A stretch of DNA of 64,000 nucleotides, taken from assembly GCA_963794615.1 (NCBI GenBank), contig CAWCEP010000005.1, forward strand, positions 124,001-188,000, in the 5' to 3' direction. The position numbers and the translations under genes were made by a program. This DNA is from Chersky-840 sp963794615. Its GTDB lineage: Bacteria > Actinomycetota > Acidimicrobiia > Acidimicrobiales > UBA8190. Numbering within the stretch: position 1 is the first letter of the stretch; each line of letters opens with the position of its first letter. Below the pieces are notes generated by a model, which did no database searches, had not been told where the DNA came from, and worked only from the letters and a program-made list of their open reading frames with translations. Positions 55,801 to 63,118 of this stretch are shown here, piece by piece.

Positions 55801-57062
55801 AGGGGTTCCGCATCCGCGACGAGATGAACGGCGTCGCCGAGCCGCCCGGCAAGACCTGGTTCTGGGAGCTCGAGGCGGGGGTCATCTTCGCCGACCGTTG
55901 CATCCAGTGCGGCACCTGTGTGGCCGTGTGCCCGTCCAACTCGATCGGCGTCAACAAGGACAGCGGACTGCCCGAGCTCGTGAAGATGTGCACCGGCTGT
56001 TCGTTGTGTTGGGATTTCTGCCCCCGGGGCGGGCTCCGCTACGAAGCGTTGTGGCCGCCATCGACGTCGCAGTCCGAAGCGGGTGAGGTCCCGGTCGTGA
56101 TCAAGTCCGACTCGGCCGACACGTACTGGAAACTGACCGGTGGGCCCCCCGGAGACGGCCTCGGCGCGGTGATCGGGGAGTACGCGGTGCGGGCGGGCGT
56201 CCCCGCCGACGACGTCCAGGACGGCGGGGTGGTCACGGCCATGCTCCTGGCCCTGCTGGCCGGGGGGGATATCGACGGGGCCTTGGTGTCGCGCCCGAGT
56301 GACAACCCCGACGAGCCCTGGAAAGGCATCGCCACGGTGGCGACCACGGCCCAGGAGATCATCGACGCGGCGGGGAGCTTCTACAACCAGACCATGGCGC
56401 TGGCCGAGCTCGATCTCAGCAAGTACCCGCTTCCGCCCAAACCACGTCTCGCCGTGGTGGGAACCCCGTGCGAGATCCAGGGCATCCGGGCCATGCAGGC
56501 GCGGCGGTGGCCGACGGGAGCGCACCGCATCGACGCCGTGGCGCTCACGATCGCGCTGCTGTGCACGAAGAGCTTCGACTACGAGGCCCTCATGCTGCGC
56601 GAGCTGCGTGACAAGCGCGGTCTTGATCTCGATCGCGTCAGCAAGGTCGACGTGATCCGGGGGCGGATGATCGTCGAGTACCGCGACGGATCGGTGGCGG
56701 TCGACGAGCCCGTCAAGGACTTCCACGGCTCTGCCCTCAAGGGCTGCGACGAGTGCGCCGACTTCCTGGGCCGCGGCGCCGATCTCTCGATCGGCAGCGT
56801 GGGATCGCTGGCAGGTTGGTCCAGTGTCCTGGTCCGGACCGAAGTGGGTCGTCTCGCCTTCGACCGAGCCCGAGGCCGGCTCGACGTGCGTGACCTCGAC
56901 GACCGCGACGCGCTGGTGCGCCTCGACAACCTCGACAAGCGGATCGCCGAGCGGACGCTGCAGCGCAAACTCGACCCCGACGGGCCGTTGTTCATCGACT
57001 TCGCCGAGCATCTCGACAGCTACCGCGGGACCGACCGCGCCCCTGTGGTCCGAGACCGGTGA
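55797..57062 (+). CDS. FrhB/FpoF-like F420H2-type flavoprotein with two 4Fe-4S clusters
   Basis: ATG 55797 overlaps the sulfite reductase stop. The 421-residue protein begins with a ferredoxin module holding two full clusters: CIQCGTCVAVCP and CTGCSLCWDFCP (residues 38-78). The rest is the coenzyme F420 hydrogenase/dehydrogenase beta-subunit (FrhB) fold: GGVVTAMLLALLAGGDIDGA, VVGTPCEIQGIRAMQ, GLWCTKSF-like LLCTKSFDYEALM and the late CDECADFLGRGADLSIGSVG. Such proteins exchange electrons between F420 and Fe-S clusters through FAD. Its place right after a sulfite reductase suggests it donates electrons for sulfite reduction, like a split version of methanogen Fsr. Confidence 0.88.
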   Translation: MKGFRIRDEMNGVAEPPGKTWFWELEAGVIFADRCIQCGTCVAVCPSNSIGVNKDSGLPELVKMCTGCSLCWDFCPRGGLRYEALWPPSTSQSEAGEVPVVIKSDSADTYWKLTGGPPGDGLGAVIGEYAVRAGVPADDVQDGGVVTAMLLALLAGGDIDGALVSRPSDNPDEPWKGIATVATTAQEIIDAAGSFYNQTMALAELDLSKYPLPPKPRLAVVGTPCEIQGIRAMQARRWPTGAHRIDAVALTIALLCTKSFDYEALMLRELRDKRGLDLDRVSKVDVIRGRMIVEYRDGSVAVDEPVKDFHGSALKGCDECADFLGRGADLSIGSVGSLAGWSSVLVRTEVGRLAFDRARGRLDVRDLDDRDALVRLDNLDKRIAERTLQRKLDPDGPLFIDFAEHLDSYRGTDRAPVVRDR

Positions 57063-57086
57063 GAATCCCACGATGAGCACCACACC

Positions 57087-57407
57087 ATGAGCGTGGTGGA
57101 ACCGGCCGAAGGCGTCCGTCTCGACCACCCCGAAGAGCCCACCGAGATGCGCAACGCGCTGCGCGACGCCCTGCTGGCCGGCACGGACTGGCGTGACGGG
57201 TTCTCCGACGACGTGTGCGTCGGGATATGGCTGTGGGAGCGTTGGCGGCCCGCCCTCGAGCCGCTCGGCATGGACCGCGAGGCGTTCGTCGATGTCATCA
57301 TCTCCTATCGCCGGGAGCTGTGGCTCTGGTTGATGGGGGAGCGTCTGTGGGATCAGTGCGTGTCCGGGTTAGCGGGCCGGGTGGCGAGGCGCCTGCCCGG
57401 TCGGTGA
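57087..57407 (+). CDS. small hypothetical protein linked to the F420/sulfite reductase operon
   Basis: The ATG at 57087 gives 106 residues, 24 bp after the FrhB-like gene. The sequence is helical and aromatic: EMRNALRDALLAGTDWRDGF, CVGIWLWERWRPALEPLG, VIISYRRELWLWLMGERLW. Only two cysteines are present. No family is recognised. Tight spacing on the same strand suggests it belongs to the sulfite reduction operon, possibly as a small partner or assembly factor of the FrhB-like protein, which is inference. Confidence 0.6.
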   Translation: MSVVEPAEGVRLDHPEEPTEMRNALRDALLAGTDWRDGFSDDVCVGIWLWERWRPALEPLGMDREAFVDVIISYRRELWLWLMGERLWDQCVSGLAGRVARRLPGR

Positions 57408-57461
57408 TCGCGCCGCAGCACCCCGGGGTGGGTGCGGCCCGTCGCGTCGGACGCTGAGGCG

Positions 57462-58289
57462 ATGACCACCGAGGCCCCCGAGGGGGCGGGTCCCGTGGTC
57501 CGCCTGCGCGGGGTCGCCGTCGTCAGGGACGGGCGCCCCATCCTCGACGACATCGACTGGGAGGTGTGGCCGCATGAGCGCTGGGTCGTGCTCGGGCCCA
57601 ACGGCTCGGGAAAGACGACGCTGCTGCACGTGGCCGGCATGCGCCTGTTACCCACTCGGGGCAGGGTCGAGGTGCTCGGGGCCAGCTACGGGCGGGCCGA
57701 CGCGCGCGCCTTGCGAACCCGGGTGGCGTTCGTGAGCCAGGCGATCCTGAGGAGCCTGAGGCCCTCGTTGACGGCGCACGACGTCGTGCTCACCGGGCGC
57801 CACGCCGCCCTCGAGCCGTGGTGGCACCACTACGGGCCCGACGACCACGCTCGCGCCGACGCGTTGCTGGCCGATGCCGGGTTGCGGCGGGCCGCCACGC
57901 AGGAGTTCGGGGTGCTGTCGGAAGGGGAGCGGCAACAGGTGCTCCTGGCCCGGGCACTTATGGGTGCGCCCGAGCTCGTGCTCTTGGACGAGCCGGCCGC
58001 CGGGCTCGATCTCGGAGCCCGAGAAGGGCTCGTGGCGCGCCTCGCCGCCCTGGCCGCAGCACCGGACGCGGCCCCGCTCGTGCTCGTCACCCACCACGTG
58101 GAGGAGATCCCCTCCGGGACGACGCATGTCGCCCTCCTGCGAGGTGGCCGACTTCTGGGCGCGGGACGAGCGGCGGCGGTGTTGACGTCGGCGGCGGTGT
58201 CGGCCTGTTTCGACGTGCCCGTGCAGGGGGAGCGAGGCGGGGACAGGTGGACGGCGAGGGCGTCACCGCGCCCCGCAACTACCCGCTGA
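57462..58289 (+). CDS. ABC transporter ATP-binding protein
   Basis: The 275-residue protein has Walker A LGPNGSGKTTLLHV (near residue 47), VAFVSQAIL as Q-loop, an unusual signature VLSEGERQQVLLARAL (SEGE in place of SGGE), Walker B LVLLDEPAAGLDL and VTHHVEEIP as H-loop. It looks like the single-domain YlmA/ModF-type ATPases related to iron or molybdate uptake, but no permease or binding protein gene is adjacent. It may pair with a permease elsewhere or act as a soluble ATPase. Confidence 0.85.
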   Translation: MTTEAPEGAGPVVRLRGVAVVRDGRPILDDIDWEVWPHERWVVLGPNGSGKTTLLHVAGMRLLPTRGRVEVLGASYGRADARALRTRVAFVSQAILRSLRPSLTAHDVVLTGRHAALEPWWHHYGPDDHARADALLADAGLRRAATQEFGVLSEGERQQVLLARALMGAPELVLLDEPAAGLDLGAREGLVARLAALAAAPDAAPLVLVTHHVEEIPSGTTHVALLRGGRLLGAGRAAAVLTSAAVSACFDVPVQGERGGDRWTARASPRPATTR

Positions 58290-58396
58290 GGGCGAACGCC
58301 GAAGACGCGGACAGTTCTCAGCCATCCACCCATCGTGGTGCTCGGTTTTGTACGATCGCGAGCAATCGGAAGGTAGATCGAAGGGTTCTGACGATC

Positions 58397-58969
58397 GTGG
58401 TCCTCCTGATCCTCGGCGTAGTCTGGGCGGCAGTGCTGGTGCCGAGCCTTCTCCGCCGGAAATCCGAACGCCGGTCGGGCGACTCCATCGGTGAGTTCCA
58501 CCAACACCTGCGAGTCCTGCGACGCACGGGCCCGTCTGTAGTTCCTCCCGCCTTTCGGCTCATGACGTCGCTGCCCGAGGAGGTGCGTCGCGACGGGCCA
58601 CCACGGTCATCGTCATCGGGTCGAGGACTCATCCTGATCAGGCCGGATGCCACCCCGCCTCGCGAACCGCGCACCGGATCGCCGACGCAGCGGTCCGACC
58701 GGTACTTCCGACCCGAAGCGTGCAAGCGACGTCGTGACGTGCTCGCCACCTTGGCGTGCGTGATCTTCTGCTCCGGCGTGCTCGGTGCCATCCCCGTGCT
58801 GCGGCCCGTGCTCGGCCTGACCGCTCTCGCCGTCTTGGTCGGTGCGGTCTACGTGGCGATGGTCGTCCGGCTCGGCGCCAGGGCCAGCGAGCGCACCGCC
58901 AAGCTGCGGTACCTACCCGAGCCGATGGAGGACGAACCCACGATTGTCATCCGCCGCGCCGCTCGCTGA
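58397..58969 (+). CDS. membrane protein of unknown function
   Basis: The frame has an N-terminal helix (VVLLILGVVWAAVLVPSLL), a basic/Ser-rich cytoplasmic middle (residues 25-115) and two C-terminal helices (TLACVIFCSGVLGAIPVL and LTALAVLVGAVYVAMVVRLG). About 190 residues follow GTG 58397; CTG 58388 is another start with GAAGG upstream. This helix-loop-helix-helix plan is common in actinobacterial membrane proteins of the cell-division or lipid region. No known domain is recognised. The next gene starts 11 bp after its stop. Confidence 0.6.
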   Translation: MVLLILGVVWAAVLVPSLLRRKSERRSGDSIGEFHQHLRVLRRTGPSVVPPAFRLMTSLPEEVRRDGPPRSSSSGRGLILIRPDATPPREPRTGSPTQRSDRYFRPEACKRRRDVLATLACVIFCSGVLGAIPVLRPVLGLTALAVLVGAVYVAMVVRLGARASERTAKLRYLPEPMEDEPTIVIRRAAR

Positions 58970-58980
58970 CGTCGGCGCCG

Positions 58981-59640
58981 TTGCCCCCCGAGGCGCGCCG
59001 GGCCGAACTGGCGAGACTGGGAGACCAGGCGCGCCGTGCGCTCGAGGCGTCGCACCAGGCCCGTGAGACGGCGCTGGCAGCGTGCCGGGAGACCATCCGG
59101 TCGTGCGGGCTGTCCATCCGGGCCGTGCACCGGCTGCAGCCGGCCGAGTCCGAGGCCCGGGTCGCTGAGGCCGAGGAGAGCCTGCGCCGGGCCCAGGCCG
59201 CCCTGGCGCCCCATCCGAGCCTGGCCGCGGCGGGGTTTCTCCACGACGCCGAAAAGGAGCTCGCCGAGGCCCGCCTGACGGTCGCGCTCGTGCACGGCCA
59301 GTCGCTGCCGGGCCCGGGCGCCCTGCGGGTGGGATTGGCGGCGTGGCTCAACGGCCTGGCCGAGGCGGCGTCAGAGCTCCGCCGCCACCTCCTCGATCGA
59401 CTCCGTGCCGGTGACACAGCCCGGGGCGAGGAGCTGCTCGGGGCAATGGAGGACATCTACGACATGCTCGTGACGATCGAGTATCCCGATGCCATCACCG
59501 GCGGGCTGCGGCGGACCACCGACGCCCTGCGGGCCGTGGTCGAGCGGAGCCGCGCCGACGTGACGACGACGGTGCTCCAGACGGCCTTGCAGCGGGCCAT
59601 CGAGGACGGGCTGGGCCCGACCGGCATTCCGGGCCCGTGA
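58981..59640 (+). CDS. translin family protein
   Basis: From TTG 58981 the product has 219 residues, all alpha-helical. The end is diagnostic: AAWLNGLAEAASELRRHLLD, LRAGDTARGEELLGAMEDIY, DMLVTIEYPDAITGGLRRTT and DALRAVVERSRADVT match translin/TRAX-like proteins of archaea and bacteria. The family binds single-stranded RNA or DNA and some members have RNase activity. The basic LRR and acidic EELL residues are in place. The exact start is uncertain. It overlaps the next gene by 4 bp (GTGA). Confidence 0.72.
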   Translation: MPPEARRAELARLGDQARRALEASHQARETALAACRETIRSCGLSIRAVHRLQPAESEARVAEAEESLRRAQAALAPHPSLAAAGFLHDAEKELAEARLTVALVHGQSLPGPGALRVGLAAWLNGLAEAASELRRHLLDRLRAGDTARGEELLGAMEDIYDMLVTIEYPDAITGGLRRTTDALRAVVERSRADVTTTVLQTALQRAIEDGLGPTGIPGP

Positions 59641-60629
59641 GGCTCGGGGAGCTCACCACGCCGGCGCTCGTGGTGGACGCGGCGCAGCTCGAGCACAACC
59701 TCGCCACGATGGCGGCAGCGCTCCCCGGAGAACGGCTCCGCCCTCACGTGAAGGCGCACAAGTGCACGGCTCTGGCAGCCCGACAGCGGGCCCACGGGCA
59801 CACCGGGTTCACCTGTGCCACGACCGTCGAAGCGTACGGTCTGGCCCGGGCGGGCCTGGGCGAGGACCTCCTGCTCGCCAACGAGGTGGTCGACGAGGCG
59901 CGGCTGGGCCGACTGGCGCGCTCGGGAGCCCGGGTGACCGTGGCGGTGGACTCCGAGCAGACGGTGGCCGCCGCCGCGGCGGCGGGGATCGGGGAGGTCG
60001 TGGTGGACGTGAACGTCGGCCTGCCCCGGTGTGGGTGCGCCCCCGGGGTGGCGGGGAGCCTGGCCGAGTCGGCCCGGGCCCGGGGCATGGTCGTCCGGGG
60101 GGTCATGGGCTACGAGGGCCACGTCGTCGGGCTCGAGGACCGGCGCCGGCGGGTCGAGATGGTGCACGTCGCCATGGAGCTGCTGCTCGAAGCCCACGAC
60201 GCCGTCGGCGGGGAGCTCATCTCGGCGGGGGGAACCGGGACCTTCGACATCAACGCGGCGGCGACCGAGATCCAGGCGGGCTCGTATGCGCTCATGGACA
60301 GTGCCTACGGGAAGCTCTCGCTGCCCTTCGTGCAAGCCCTGACCGTGCTGGCCACGGTGGTCTCGGTGTCCCCCGGTTGGGCGGTGGCCGACTGCGGGGC
60401 GAAGGCGCTCGCCATGGACCATGGCAATCCCACGATCGACGATGCCGAGGTGTGGTTCTGCTCCGACGAACACCTGACCTTCGCGCCCCGGGGCGCGGTG
60501 CATGTCGGAGAGCGCATCCGGGTGGTGCCGGCCCACGTCGATCCCACCGTGGCGTACCACGAACTGATCCACGTCGTGGACGGCGACGACGTGCTCGAGA
60601 GCTGGCCCGTCGACCTCCGGGGCTGGTGA
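59637..60629 (+). CDS. D-threonine aldolase / D-serine dehydratase-like PLP enzyme (AlaR N-terminal fold)
   Basis: GTG 59637 overlaps the translin stop. The 330-residue protein has the type III PLP barrel: MRLGELTTPALVVDAAQLEHN, the PLP lysine in LRPHVKAHKCTALA (about residue 42), GFTCATTVEAYGLARAGLG, GVMGYEGHVVG, ISAGGTGTFDIN and the end domain with EVWFCSDEHLTF and VPAHVDPTVAYHELIHVV that holds metal-binding His and Cys. These are landmarks of DSD1/D-threonine aldolase enzymes, which act on D-3-hydroxy amino acids with a divalent metal. Substrate choice is open. It is convergent with egtD. Confidence 0.85.
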   Translation: MRLGELTTPALVVDAAQLEHNLATMAAALPGERLRPHVKAHKCTALAARQRAHGHTGFTCATTVEAYGLARAGLGEDLLLANEVVDEARLGRLARSGARVTVAVDSEQTVAAAAAAGIGEVVVDVNVGLPRCGCAPGVAGSLAESARARGMVVRGVMGYEGHVVGLEDRRRRVEMVHVAMELLLEAHDAVGGELISAGGTGTFDINAAATEIQAGSYALMDSAYGKLSLPFVQALTVLATVVSVSPGWAVADCGAKALAMDHGNPTIDDAEVWFCSDEHLTFAPRGAVHVGERIRVVPAHVDPTVAYHELIHVVDGDDVLESWPVDLRGW

Positions 60630-60654
60630 ACGGACCCCGAGCCCAGCCGCGACG

Positions 60655-61635
60655 TCAGCAGTACGGTCGCGCCAGGGTCAGGAGGAAGTCGCCTCCCGGT
60701 GCCTCCCACATCGAGTCGACCAGGAAGCCCGCCGCGTAGAGCTCGTCTTCGACACCCTGCCGGGTGAACTTCGAGCTGATCTCGGTCAGGAGGTCCTCAC
60801 CGGGGGCGAAGGTGACCTCGATGGCCAGATCGGCGATGGAAACCGTTTGATTGGTCATCGAGCGCAGGCGCATCTCGATGCGCTTCGCATCCTCGTTCCA
60901 GAGGGCGACGTGCTCGAAACGGTCCGGATCGAACGAGGCATGCAGTTCCCGGTTGAGGACCTGCAGAACGTTGCGGTTGAAGGCGGCGGTGACGCCCTGG
61001 GCGTCGTCGTAGGCAGCCAGCAAGCGGTCCCGGTCTTTGACCAGGTCGGTCCCGAGCAGGAGCCGGTCCCCGTGGCCCATCATGCAATCGAGGTCGAAGA
61101 GGAAGCGGCTGCGCTGGTCCGGGGTGAGGTTCCCGATCGTGCTGCCGAGGAAGGCGACGAGCCGGCGTCCCTCGCTCGGCACCTGGTCCATGTGGAGGTG
61201 GAAGTCTCCCACCACGGCGTGGACCAGGAGCCCCGGGTAGTCGTCGGCCAGGGCGGTCGCGGCCGCCCACAGGGTGCCGTCGCTGACGTCGAGGGGGATA
61301 TAGCGGCGGAGCCCCCCCGTCGCTTCCATGGCATCGAGCAGGACCCGTGACTTGTCACATGTCCCCGCACCCAGCTCGACGAGGGTGTCGGCTCCGGCCG
61401 CGGCGGCGATCTCAGGGGCGTGGTCCTCGAGGAGCCTCCGCTCGGCACGGGTGAGGTAGTACTCGGGGAGGCGCGTGATCTCATCGAACAATTGGCTGCC
61501 CTTGTCGTCGTAGAACCACACGGGGGGCAGCCATTTGTGCGCCGCGGCCAAGCCCGTCCGCACGTCGTTCTCCAACGCACCGCGCAGGTCGTCGGCACTC
61601 AGGTGGACGTCCATGGTCGGGGTGGTGCCGGACAC
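60655..61635 (-). CDS. egtD: L-histidine N-alpha-methyltransferase EgtD
   Basis: The 326-residue protein starts at GTG 61635, 6 bp after egtB (ATG 61614 also possible). Conserved segments are KWLPPVWFYDDKGSQLFDEI, LPEYYLTRAERRLL, VELGAGTCDKSRVLLDAM with the SAM site, FLGSTIGNLTPDQRSRFL, LLGTDLVKDRDRLLAAYDD, AFNRNVLQVLNREL and the C-terminal EISSKFTRQGVEDELYAAGF. It trimethylates histidine to hercynine, the first ergothioneine step. No EgtA, EgtC or EgtE gene is in the window. Confidence 0.95.
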   Translation of the reverse strand: MSGTTPTMDVHLSADDLRGALENDVRTGLAAAHKWLPPVWFYDDKGSQLFDEITRLPEYYLTRAERRLLEDHAPEIAAAAGADTLVELGAGTCDKSRVLLDAMEATGGLRRYIPLDVSDGTLWAAATALADDYPGLLVHAVVGDFHLHMDQVPSEGRRLVAFLGSTIGNLTPDQRSRFLFDLDCMMGHGDRLLLGTDLVKDRDRLLAAYDDAQGVTAAFNRNVLQVLNRELHASFDPDRFEHVALWNEDAKRIEMRLRSMTNQTVSIADLAIEVTFAPGEDLLTEISSKFTRQGVEDELYAAGFLVDSMWEAPGGDFLLTLARPYC

Positions 61636-61641
61636 AGCGCC

Positions 61642-62892
61642 TCAGCTGTCGCGTGCCAGGCGCAAGCCCGTGAACGGCCAGCGCGCCGACGGTGGGAAGA
61701 AATTCCGGTAGGTGGCACGGATGTGGTCGGACGAGGTGACGCAACTCCCACCGCGCAACACGTATTGGTTGACCATGAACTTGCCGTTGTACTCGCCGAC
61801 CGCCCCGGGTGCGGGGCGGAAACCCGGGTAGGGGCTGTACGAGCTCGACGTCCACTGCCACACGTCGCCGAAGAAGGACGGGCCCGGCGTCGTCGGTCTC
61901 GGATGCAGGACCGACAGGTCGAGGAAGTTTCCGTCCGGCACCCGATCTACGGTGAGCGTCTCCCACTCGGCCTCGGTGGGCAGGCGCCCCCCCGCCCAAC
62001 GGGCGAAGGCGTCGGCCTCGTAATAGCTGATGTGACAGACGGGCTCGGCCGGGTCGACGAGTTGGGGTCCACCCAGGGTGAACAGCCACCAGTCGTCGAC
62101 GACCTTGAACCAGTACAGCGGGGAGTTCCACTCTTCGGCCTGGGCGGTGGCCCACCCGTCCGACAGCCACAGGTCCGGCCGTCCGTAGCCGTCGTCGTCC
62201 ATGAAGGCCAGCCACTCCCCGCACGTGATGGGTCGATCGGCCAGGGAGAAGGGCTCGAGGTGCGCGCTGTGACGTGGGTATTCGTTGTCGAAAGCGAAGG
62301 CACCGTCGGCGTGACCGATCTCGACGAGTCCACCCCCGTGTTCGACCCATGCTGCCGGGCGGGCGGCCCGTGGCTCGTCGAAGGTGACCGTCGTGTAGGC
62401 CGGCTGGAGGGGATTGCACGACAGCACGTGCTTGATGTCCATGAGGAGAAGCTCCTGATGCTGCTGCTCATGGTGCAATCCGAGGTCGACGAGATCTGCC
62501 ACGGCCGGGGTCAGCGTGCCGGCCAGAAGCCGCGTCATCGACTCATCGACATGTCGGCGATATTCACCGACCTCGCCCACGCCGGGTCGTGAGACGACAC
62601 CACGACGAGGCCTCGGGTACCGGGCGCCGACACCCTCGTAGTACGAGTTGAACAGGTACGCGTAAGCGGGATGGAAGGGCCGGTAGCCGCGTAGCTCCGA
62701 CTCCAGGAGGAACGTCTCGAAGAACCACGACGTGTGGGCCCGGTGCCATTTGGTCGGGCTCACGTCCGGCATGGACTGCACCGTCTGATCCTCGGGAGAG
62801 AGGGGGGCGGCCAGCACCTCGGTCAGGTCCCGTACCTGTCGGTAACGGGACGCCAACCGGGTGGACTGCTCGGTCGTCGTCACATCGCCCAT
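61642..62892 (-). CDS. egtB: ergothioneine biosynthesis sulfoxide synthase EgtB
   Basis: The 416-residue protein has an N-terminal DinB-type domain with iron ligands (KWHRAHTSWFFETF and LHHEQQHQELLLMDIKH) and a C-terminal FGE-sulfatase domain (FAFDNEYPRHSAHLEPF, GGRLPTEAEWETLT, DVWQWTSSSYSPYPGF, the final RGGSCVTSSDHIRATYRNFF). It joins hercynine to a thiol donor through a non-haem iron and oxygen. Some EgtB types use cysteine directly and need no EgtA or EgtC; only egtD is present beside it here, which would fit. The donor cannot be determined from sequence by eye. Confidence 0.94.
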   Translation of the reverse strand: MGDVTTTEQSTRLASRYRQVRDLTEVLAAPLSPEDQTVQSMPDVSPTKWHRAHTSWFFETFLLESELRGYRPFHPAYAYLFNSYYEGVGARYPRPRRGVVSRPGVGEVGEYRRHVDESMTRLLAGTLTPAVADLVDLGLHHEQQHQELLLMDIKHVLSCNPLQPAYTTVTFDEPRAARPAAWVEHGGGLVEIGHADGAFAFDNEYPRHSAHLEPFSLADRPITCGEWLAFMDDDGYGRPDLWLSDGWATAQAEEWNSPLYWFKVVDDWWLFTLGGPQLVDPAEPVCHISYYEADAFARWAGGRLPTEAEWETLTVDRVPDGNFLDLSVLHPRPTTPGPSFFGDVWQWTSSSYSPYPGFRPAPGAVGEYNGKFMVNQYVLRGGSCVTSSDHIRATYRNFFPPSARWPFTGLRLARDS

Positions 62893-63118
62893 TGGTACCC
62901 CCGGATCATCGACCCCAGCGTAGGCGGAGGGTGTTGTCCATCGAGCCGCGGGGGAGGGCTGACGCCGTCGTCAGTCTGCTGGCCCTGCTCCGGCATGGCC
63001 GTTGCAGCGGACGGTCCGCATCATTGGATGCGGGGAGAAACTGCCAGGTCCAAGGCACAAAGCCTGCGACTGACACAGATGGCCACAAGTCGGGGGCCGT
63101 CACGGCTCCCGTGTGCCC

